Below are positions 9,644 to 15,334 of a stretch of 18,177 bases of DNA, piece after piece (within the stretch, counting starts at the first letter, position 1; the number at the start of each line of letters is the position of its first letter). The notes beneath the pieces are model-generated. The model was not told where the DNA came from. It was given only the letters and a program-made list of their open reading frames with translations, and searched no databases. This DNA is from Deltaproteobacteria bacterium (GTDB lineage: Bacteria > Desulfobacterota_E > Deferrimicrobia > Deferrimicrobiales > Deferrimicrobiaceae): positions 1 to 18,177 of the forward strand of contig JAMDCN010000079.1 in the NCBI GenBank assembly GCA_023489025.1, read 5' to 3'. A program made the position numbers and the translations under genes.

Positions 9644-10961
9644 CCCGGCCGCGGGCGTCCGGGTCGCCTCCGTGACGGCCGGGAGCCCGGCCGCCGGGGC
9701 GGGGATCGCTCCGGGGGACAGGGTCCTCGACGTGTCGGGCGAGCCGGTTCACGATCTTCTCGATCTCCATTTCCTGACCAGCCGGCCGGCGTTCCGCCTG
9801 CGCTGGGTCTCCGCCGCCGGCGTGGTGCGGGAGGCGCCTGTCCGCCCGGTGAAGGCCCCGCTGGGGATCACGCCCGAGCCGATCCGCGTCCGCCGATGCC
9901 GGAACAAGTGCCTGTTCTGCTTCGTCCACCAGCTCCCGCGGGGGCTCCGGAAGAGCCTCTACCTCAAGGACGAGGACATCCGGCTCTCCTTCCTCCACGG
10001 GCAATACGTCACCTTCTCGGACGTCGCGGAAGAGGAGATCCGCAAGATCATCCGGTACCGGATGTCGCCGCTTTACGTCTCCATCCACACCTCCGATCCG
10101 GATCTCCGCAGGACGATGTTGGGCAACCCGGACGCCGGGGACGTGATGACCGTCATGAGGCGGCTCGTCGCGGCGGGGATCGTCCTGCACGGCCAGATCG
10201 TCGTCTGCCCCGGGATCAACGACGGAGAAGAGCTTCGGCGGACGCTCCGGGACATCTCGACGCTTCGTCCCGGCCTCGCGACGGTGGCCGTCGTGCCCGT
10301 GGGGTTGACGGCACACAGGAAAGGGCTGCCCGCCGTCCGTCCCGTGACGGCGTCGGAAGCGGGCGAGACGATCGCCGCGATCGAGCGGTTCCGGAAATCA
10401 TTGGGCGAGCGGGGGGGCGAGCCGTTCGCGACGGCGGCCGACGAATACTATCTGTTGGCGGGGCGAAGGATTCCGGGGAGGGTCCGGTACGGATCGTTCG
10501 CCCAGATCGGGAACGGAGTCGGCCTCGTGCGGCGATTCCTCGACGAGTCCCGGGCCCTTTTCCGAAGGCGGCGATGGGGGCCGATCCCTTGCGGGGGGTC
10601 GGTCGTCACCGGGATGGCGCCCCGAAGGCTTGTCGCAGAGTTTCTCCGGGATTTCTCGAGACGATCCGGCGTTCCCTTGCACCCGTTGCCCGTCGAAAAC
10701 CGGCTGATGGGGCCGAGCGTCACCGTGACCGGGCTTCTGGCCGGGGGGGACATCGCCGCCGCCGCGCGGGCGAGGAGGGCCGAGAGACTCTTTGTCCCTT
10801 CGGTCTGCCTCCGCGACGCCGGGGACCTTTTCCTCGACAGCATGTCGCCGGGTGAGCTGTCCCGGGAGGCCGGCGCTCCGGTCGTGCTGTTCGAGCCGAC
10901 ACCGAGCGGCTTTTACGAAGCGGTTTCCGGGAGTGTGCGTGAACAGGGAAACCCGATATAA
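9636..10961 (+). CDS. PDZ / radical-SAM-like / DUF512 protein
   Basis: A 441-residue protein of unknown function. The N-terminus is a PDZ-like module (VASVTAGSPAAGAGIAPGDRV). It is followed by a radical-SAM-type cluster motif C-x3-C-x2-C (Cys88, Cys92, Cys95) in a barrel-like region with VSIHTSDP and GQIVVCPGINDG. The C-terminal DUF512 region contains the ENRLMGPSVTVTGLL-like motif and a late FLDSM segment. This is the layout of the conserved PDZ-SAM-DUF512 family, proposed to be an iron-sulphur oxidoreductase but without a demonstrated reaction. The ATG at 9636 overlaps the upstream stop by 8 nt. As I recall, in Clostridia the same family sits beside the ribosome GTPase gene der and phospholipid genes; here it sits beside hflX and a phosphatidyltransferase. 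The gene closes the cluster, followed by a promoter-like region and a tRNA. Confidence 0.88.
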   Translation: MRDPAAGVRVASVTAGSPAAGAGIAPGDRVLDVSGEPVHDLLDLHFLTSRPAFRLRWVSAAGVVREAPVRPVKAPLGITPEPIRVRRCRNKCLFCFVHQLPRGLRKSLYLKDEDIRLSFLHGQYVTFSDVAEEEIRKIIRYRMSPLYVSIHTSDPDLRRTMLGNPDAGDVMTVMRRLVAAGIVLHGQIVVCPGINDGEELRRTLRDISTLRPGLATVAVVPVGLTAHRKGLPAVRPVTASEAGETIAAIERFRKSLGERGGEPFATAADEYYLLAGRRIPGRVRYGSFAQIGNGVGLVRRFLDESRALFRRRRWGPIPCGGSVVTGMAPRRLVAEFLRDFSRRSGVPLHPLPVENRLMGPSVTVTGLLAGGDIAAAARARRAERLFVPSVCLRDAGDLFLDSMSPGELSREAGAPVVLFEPTPSGFYEAVSGSVREQGNPI

Positions 10962-10994
10962 TAATTGACAATTCGGACGATCGTTTGCTAAATT
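10957..10994 (+). promoter_or_regulatory. Putative sigma70-type promoter region for tRNA-Val / thrS cluster
   Basis: A perfect TTGACA (10965-10970) is followed after 18 nt by TAAATT (10989-10994; 4 of 6 matches to TATAAT), which would place transcription start about 15-20 nt before the tRNA. A consensus TATAAT (10957-10962) also overlaps the stop of the DUF512 gene. The 45-nt stretch is clearly AT-rich against the GC-rich surroundings and is the best promoter-like sequence in the window. Confidence 0.6.
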
Positions 10995-11017
10995 AATTGC
11001 TTTGCCGGTCTTTATGG

Positions 11018-11094
11018 GGGCGATTAGCTCAGATGGTTAGAGTACCTGCTTGACATGCAGGGGGTCACTGGTTCAAGTCCAGTATCGCCCACCA
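11018..11094 (+). tRNA. tRNA-Val (anticodon GAC)
   Basis: A 77-nt cloverleaf. The acceptor stem GGGCGAT pairs with ATCGCCC at 11084-11090, followed by ACCA, so the CCA end is encoded. The D arm contains AGCTCAGATGGTTAGAG. The anticodon stem CCTGC/GCAGG encloses loop TTGACAT with anticodon GAC at 11052-11054, reading GUC and GUU valine codons. The T arm is ACTGG-TTCAAGT-CCAGT. It stands alone between the DUF512 gene and thrS, with a promoter-like site upstream and no clear terminator after it, so it may be processed from a transcript that continues into thrS. Confidence 0.97.
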
Positions 11095-11131
11095 TTTTCC
11101 TCCCCAGGAACGGCGAACTGAAAGGGTCAAA

Positions 11132-11151
11132 GGCGCGCGATCCGCGGCGCC
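11132..11151 (+). other. GC-rich stem-loop between tRNA-Val and thrS
   Basis: GGCGC plus GCG (11132-11139) can pair with CGC plus GCGCC (11143-11145 and 11147-11151), giving eight GC pairs, one bulged G and a 3-nt loop. No T run follows directly, so a terminator is doubtful. It could shape the thrS leader. Confidence 0.3.
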
Positions 11152-11185
11152 CGAGGAGTTTTCCTTCGCTTTCGGGCTTGAAGTC

Positions 11186-13036
11186 ATGACGCTGCTTGAA
11201 CTGGCGAAACAACAGGGGAAAGCCGGTGCGGCCATTGCGGCGCGCGTCGGCGGCGCGGTCGTGGATCTCGCGCGGCCGGTCCCGGCGGGGTCGTCCGTCG
11301 AGTGGGTCACCCCCGAGAATCCGGACGGCATCGAGATCATGCGTCACAGCACGGCCCACGTGATGGCGGCGGCGGTCAAGGAGCTCTTCCCGGACGCCCG
11401 GATCACGATCGGGCCGGCGATCGAGAACGGGTTCTATTACGACTTCGACGTCGAGACGCCGTTCTCGCCGGAGGACCTCCTCCGGATCGAGGAGAAGATG
11501 GGCGAGATCGTCCGGGCCGATATCCCCTTCGTCCGCGAGGAGATGCGGAAGGAGGAGGCCGAGCGTTTCTTCCCGGACGAGCCGTTCAAGCGCGAGCTCC
11601 TTGCGGAAATCCCGGATTCGACCGTCTCGCTCTACCGGCTCGGCTCGTTCCTGGACCTGTGCCGGGGCCCCCACGTCCCGAGCAGCGGCCGGGTGCGCGC
11701 CTACAAGCTGATGAACACCGCGGGGGCCTACTGGCGCGGCGACTCGCGGAACAAGATGCTGACGCGGATCTACGGGGTGGCCTTCGCGACGGCGGCCGAG
11801 CTCGACGAGCACCTCCGCTTCCTCGATGAGGTCCGGAAGCGGGACCACCGGAAGCTGGGCAAGGAGCTCGACCTGTTCAGCGTGGACGACGAGATCGGGC
11901 CCGGACTCGTCCTCTGGCACCCCAAGGGGGCGGCCGTCCGCCGGGTCATGGAGGATTTCTGGCGCGCGGAGCATGCGCGCGCCGGGTACGACCTGGTGTT
12001 CTCGCCCCACGTCGCGCGGCTCGACCTCTGGCGGGTGAGCGGCCATCTGGACTACTACCGCCAGAGCATGTTCTCCGCCATCGAGGTGGAGGGGCAGGAG
12101 TACCAGCTCAAGCCGATGAACTGCCCGTTCCACGTCCGGATCTACAAGTCGGCGCTTCGATCCTACCGGGACCTCCCGATCCGGTACGCGGAGCTCGGAA
12201 CCGTCTACCGGTTCGAGCCCTCGGGAACGCTGCACGGCCTCCTGCGCGTCCGCGGGTTCACCCAGGACGACGCCCACCTGTTCCTGCGCCCCGACCAGCT
12301 CGACGCGGAGATCTTCTCCCTGCTCGATTTCACGCTCTTCGTCCTCAGGAGGTTCGGCTTCGAGCGGTACGACATTTTCCTTTCGACGCGGCCCGAGAAG
12401 TACGCCGGAACGCTGGAAAACTGGGCGAAGGCCGAGGAGGCGCTGCGGGGCGCCCTCGACCGGAAGGGGCTCGCCTACCGGGTGGATCCCGGCGAAGGGG
12501 TCTTCTACGGGCCCAAGATCGACATCAAGATCAAGGACGTCCTGGGGCGGTCGTGGCAATGCTCCACGATCCAGGTGGACTTCAACAACCCGGAGCGGTT
12601 CGATGTCAACTATACGGCCGAGGACGGCGCCCCGCACAAGGCGATCATGATCCACAGGGCCCTCATGGGATCCCTCGAGCGGTTTTTCGGCGTCCTGGTC
12701 GAGCATTACGCCGGCGCGTTTCCCCTGTGGCTGGCCCCCGTGCAGGTCGACGTGCTGCCGGTCACGGAGCGCCAGGCGGATTACGCCCGGGAGGTCGTCG
12801 CGGCGCTGCGCGCGGAGGGTTTCCGCGCCGAGGCCGACGGCCGCAACGAGAAACTCGGGTACAAGATCCGGCATTCCCAGATCCAGAAGGTTCCGTACGC
12901 CCTCGTCATCGGCGATCGGGAATCGGCGGGCCGGCAGGTCGCGCCGCGGCGGCGCGGGGGGGAACAGCTTCCCGTCATGCCTCTCCCCGCGTTCCTCGAG
13001 ATCCTGAGGCGCGAATCGGACAACACCCCAGCGTAA
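11186..13036 (+). CDS. thrS: Threonine--tRNA ligase
   Basis: A 616-residue class II aminoacyl-tRNA synthetase that charges tRNA-Thr. A partial TGS domain is followed by the editing domain with HxxxH (HSTAH) and the downstream CRGPHVPS motif. The catalytic core carries the zinc ligands Cys313 (MNCPFH), His364 (DDAHLF) and His490 (IHRA). The anticodon-binding domain forms the C-terminus. The start is uncertain. ATG 11186 is the first canonical codon, but it lacks a good ribosome-binding site and begins at TLLELA, inside the TGS domain, about 20 residues shorter than usual. The frame stays open upstream to the tRNA without any ATG, GTG or TTG. A shortened TGS domain, a non-canonical start or a sequence error upstream are all possible. 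It leads the translation cluster, and its TAA overlaps the infC Shine-Dalgarno sequence. Confidence 0.95.
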   Translation: MTLLELAKQQGKAGAAIAARVGGAVVDLARPVPAGSSVEWVTPENPDGIEIMRHSTAHVMAAAVKELFPDARITIGPAIENGFYYDFDVETPFSPEDLLRIEEKMGEIVRADIPFVREEMRKEEAERFFPDEPFKRELLAEIPDSTVSLYRLGSFLDLCRGPHVPSSGRVRAYKLMNTAGAYWRGDSRNKMLTRIYGVAFATAAELDEHLRFLDEVRKRDHRKLGKELDLFSVDDEIGPGLVLWHPKGAAVRRVMEDFWRAEHARAGYDLVFSPHVARLDLWRVSGHLDYYRQSMFSAIEVEGQEYQLKPMNCPFHVRIYKSALRSYRDLPIRYAELGTVYRFEPSGTLHGLLRVRGFTQDDAHLFLRPDQLDAEIFSLLDFTLFVLRRFGFERYDIFLSTRPEKYAGTLENWAKAEEALRGALDRKGLAYRVDPGEGVFYGPKIDIKIKDVLGRSWQCSTIQVDFNNPERFDVNYTAEDGAPHKAIMIHRALMGSLERFFGVLVEHYAGAFPLWLAPVQVDVLPVTERQADYAREVVAALRAEGFRAEADGRNEKLGYKIRHSQIQKVPYALVIGDRESAGRQVAPRRRGGEQLPVMPLPAFLEILRRESDNTPA

Positions 13037-13050
13037 AGGAGGACGCCATA
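13035..13050 (+). promoter_or_regulatory. infC ribosome-binding site with ATA start codon
   Basis: AAAGGAGG (13035-13042) overlaps the thrS stop and is followed 5 nt later by ATA (13048-13050). Conserved IF3 sequence (RINEQI) begins five codons after the ATA. No ATG, GTG or TTG occurs in frame between the Shine-Dalgarno sequence and that motif. Confidence 0.8.
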
Positions 13051-13677
13051 GCCAAGGAATCGCGCATCAACGAGCAGATCCAGGTCCCTCAGGTGAGACT
13101 GGTGGGCGCCGGCGGCGAGCAGCACGGCATCATGATGACGTCCGAGGCTCTCCAGAAGGCAAGAGTGCTCGACCTCGACCTCGTCGAGGTCGCCCCCAAC
13201 GCGGACCCGCCGGTCTGCAGGATCATGGACTACGGGAAATACAAGTACATCCAGAGCAAGCGCGAAGCGGAAGCGCGGAAGAAACAGACCGTCATCCAGG
13301 TCAAGGAGATCAAGGTCCGGCCGAAGACGGATGAGCACGACCTGAACGTCAAGATCCGCCACATCCGGCGGTTCCTTGAGGAAGGCGACAAGGTGAAGAT
13401 CACGGTCCGGTTCCGGGGACGCGAGCTGACGTACGCGTCCCAGAGCGGGTTCGAGGTGCTGAAGCACATCGTCGACGCTCTGGCGGACCTGGGCAAGATC
13501 GAGAGCCCCCCCCGGATGGAGGGAAAGACGATGATGGCCATCGTCGCCCCCGGCGGGCAGAAGAAGAAGCAGCAGGCCGCTCCCCCCGGGGCGGCGCAGG
13601 CCCGGCAGCCAGGCGCCGCCGGGGGAGGGCAGGGGAAGGCGCCGGCGCTGCCGGCGGAAAAACAGGAGGGACGGTAA
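13048..13677 (+). CDS. infC: Translation initiation factor IF-3 with non-canonical ATA start
   Basis: A 209-residue IF3, which binds the 30S subunit, keeps subunits apart and rejects poor start codons. The N domain starts with [14 protein letters not shown] and carries [25 protein letters not shown] Lys/Glu-rich linker leads to the C domain with [15 protein letters not shown] and the [11 protein letters not shown] segment, ending near MAIVAP (about residue 168). Some 40 more residues, rich in Ala, Gly, Pro, Gln and Lys, form a low-complexity tail beyond the normal 170-180 residue protein. The ATA start is inferred from the Shine-Dalgarno position and the lack of a canonical codon. In E. coli infC uses AUU, and IF3 represses its own synthesis by rejecting it, so similar autoregulation is expected here. 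The stop overlaps the rpmI ATG by one base. Confidence 0.95.
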   Translation: MAKESRINEQIQVPQVRLVGAGGEQHGIMMTSEALQKARVLDLDLVEVAPNADPPVCRIMDYGKYKYIQSKREAEARKKQTVIQVKEIKVRPKTDEHDLNVKIRHIRRFLEEGDKVKITVRFRGRELTYASQSGFEVLKHIVDALADLGKIESPPRMEGKTMMAIVAPGGQKKKQQAAPPGAAQARQPGAAGGGQGKAPALPAEKQEGR

Positions 13678-13874
13678 TGCCGAAGATGAAGACGAACCGC
13701 GGCGCGAAGAAACGGTTCTCCGCCACCGGGATGGGAGGCGTCAAGCGGGCGAAGTCCGGGAAGAGCCACATCCTCACCACGAAGAACCGGAAGCGGAAGC
13801 GGAGCCTGCGGAAGTCCGCGCTGGTCCACCCGACGAACGAAAAGGGGATCCGGCGCCTTCTGCCGTATCTCTAA
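13677..13874 (+). CDS. rpmI: 50S ribosomal protein L35
   Basis: A 65-residue, strongly basic large-subunit protein of normal length. It begins [14 protein letters not shown] and ends with the usual RRLLPYL-type tail. The ATG shares its A with the infC stop (TAATG), and AGGAGGG lies about 6 nt upstream, within the infC tail coding sequence. Its place between infC and rplT is the conserved bacterial order. In E. coli this pair is repressed by L20 binding a leader. Here infC and rpmI overlap, so any such leader would have to lie inside infC; I see no clear case for one. Confidence 0.98.
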   Translation: MPKMKTNRGAKKRFSATGMGGVKRAKSGKSHILTTKNRKRKRSLRKSALVHPTNEKGIRRLLPYL

Positions 13875-13899
13875 CCGAACAAAAAAGGGGAAAGAGGCC

Positions 13900-14256
13900 A
13901 TGCCACGGGTCAAGCGAGCGGTTCACTCGCACAAGAAACGCCGCAAGGTGATGAAGGCCGCCAAGGGGTATCACGGCGGGAAAGGGCGCCTGCTCCGGCT
14001 GGCGAAGGAGACGGTCGCGCGCGCGCTCCGATACGCCTATCGCGACCGGAGAGTCCGGAAGCGCGAGTTCCGGGCCCTCTGGATCATCCGCGTCAACGCC
14101 GCCGTGCGGGAGCACGGGCTCTCCTACAGCCGGTTCCTGTTCGGGTTGAAGAAGGCCGGCGTCGAGGTCGACCGGAAGGTCCTGGCGGACCTTGCCGTGA
14201 ACGACGCGGCCGCCTTCGCGGCGCTCGTCGACGCGGCGAAGGCCGCGATCACCTGA
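13900..14256 (+). CDS. rplT: 50S ribosomal protein L20
   Basis: A 118-residue protein of full family length that binds 23S rRNA early in large-subunit assembly. The N-terminal basic extension ([16 protein letters not shown], then [11 protein letters not shown]) and the globular C-terminal domain ([21 protein letters not shown]) are intact. The start ATG is preceded by an A/G-rich 25-nt gap after rpmI that contains AAAGAGG and a GGGG run. It follows rpmI and precedes pheS, as in many proteobacteria. Confidence 0.98.
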   Translation: MPRVKRAVHSHKKRRKVMKAAKGYHGGKGRLLRLAKETVARALRYAYRDRRVRKREFRALWIIRVNAAVREHGLSYSRFLFGLKKAGVEVDRKVLADLAVNDAAAFAALVDAAKAAIT

Positions 14257-14273
14257 ACGGGGCGCACGGATCG

Positions 14274-15308
14274 TTGCCTGACGCTGCGGACCGGATAACG
14301 GCGCTCGCCGAGGAGGGACTGCGCCGGATCGCTGCGGCCGGAACCGAAAGCGACCTCCTCGACGTCAAGGGGAGGATTTTCGGGAAGAAGGGGGCGATCT
14401 CCGACCTCTTGAGGGACATCGCGAGCCTGTCCCTCGAGGACCGGAAACGCCTCGGCGCGGCGGCCAACGCGGCGCGGGCGTCCCTCGAGGCGGCGTTCGG
14501 ATCGCGCCTCGACGAGATCCGCGAGCGCGGGCGGCGCGCCCGGGAGGGGGCGGAAAGAGTGGACGTCACGCTCCCCGGCCGGATCGTCCCGGTCGGCCAC
14601 CGCCACCCCGTGTCCGCCACGATGGCGGAGATCATCGCCGTCTTCCGGCGGCTCGGCTTTTCGGTCCGGAGCGGGCCCGAGATCGAGAAGGACTACTACA
14701 ACTTCGAAGCGCTCAATATCCCGCCCGACCATCCCGCGCGGGACATGCAGGACACGTTCTACATGGACTGGCCGTCGGGGGACCTCGTCCTGCGGACCCA
14801 CACATCCCCGATCCAGGTCCGGACGATGGAAGCGATGCGTCCCCCGGTCCGGGTCATCGCCCCCGGCGCCGTCTACCGGTGCGATTCCGACATCACCCAC
14901 AGCCCGATGTTCCACCAGGTGGAGGGGTTCGCGGTCGACAGGTCGATCACGATGGCGGACCTGAAAGGGCTTCTGACCGCCTTCTGCCGCATGATGTTCG
15001 GCGAGGACCGCCCCCTGCGGTTCCGGCCGAGCTACTTCCCTTTCACGGAGCCGTCCGCCGAGGTGGACATCCGGTGCGCCGGGTGCGGCGGAAGAGGGTG
15101 CCGCGTCTGCAAGGGGAGCGGCTGGCTCGAGATCTTGGGCTGCGGGATGATCGACCCGGCGGTGTTCGGGTTCGTCGGATACGATCCGGAGGAGTTCACC
15201 GGGTTCGCCTTCGGGATGGGGGTCGAGCGGATCGCGATGCTGCGGCACGGGATCAACGACATCCGGCTCTTCTACGAGAACGACATCCGGTTCCTGAACC
15301 AGTTTTAG
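14274..15308 (+). CDS. pheS: Phenylalanine--tRNA ligase alpha subunit
   Basis: A 344-residue catalytic subunit of the heterotetrameric (alpha2-beta2) synthetase that activates phenylalanine. An N-terminal coiled-coil tRNA-binding arm (about residues 1-90) is followed by the class II core. Core elements are HPVSATM, the GPEIEKDYYNFEALN motif 1 region, motif 2 (LRTHTSPIQVR, FHQVEGF) and motif 3 (GFAFGMGVERIAML). The Cys-rich loop C-x2-C-x4-C-x2-C before GWLEILGCGM is the usual PheS pattern. A TTG start is chosen because no ATG or GTG precedes the conserved N-terminus after the rplT stop. Only a weak GGA lies upstream, so initiation may be inefficient or coupled. pheT follows 26 nt after the stop. 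Confidence 0.96.
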   Translation: MPDAADRITALAEEGLRRIAAAGTESDLLDVKGRIFGKKGAISDLLRDIASLSLEDRKRLGAAANAARASLEAAFGSRLDEIRERGRRAREGAERVDVTLPGRIVPVGHRHPVSATMAEIIAVFRRLGFSVRSGPEIEKDYYNFEALNIPPDHPARDMQDTFYMDWPSGDLVLRTHTSPIQVRTMEAMRPPVRVIAPGAVYRCDSDITHSPMFHQVEGFAVDRSITMADLKGLLTAFCRMMFGEDRPLRFRPSYFPFTEPSAEVDIRCAGCGGRGCRVCKGSGWLEILGCGMIDPAVFGFVGYDPEEFTGFAFGMGVERIAMLRHGINDIRLFYENDIRFLNQF

Positions 15309-15334
15309 GATCGGCGCAAAGAAAGGGATTCGCG

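Noticed and set aside
11095..11185. T-box riboswitch or long regulatory leader for thrS
   Set aside because: Only 91 nt separate the tRNA and the ATG. No T-box sequence, specifier stem or terminator/antiterminator pair is seen.
13600..13676. L20-binding autoregulatory leader before rpmI
   Set aside because: infC and rpmI overlap by one base, and no mimic of the 23S rRNA L20 site could be recognised within the infC tail.
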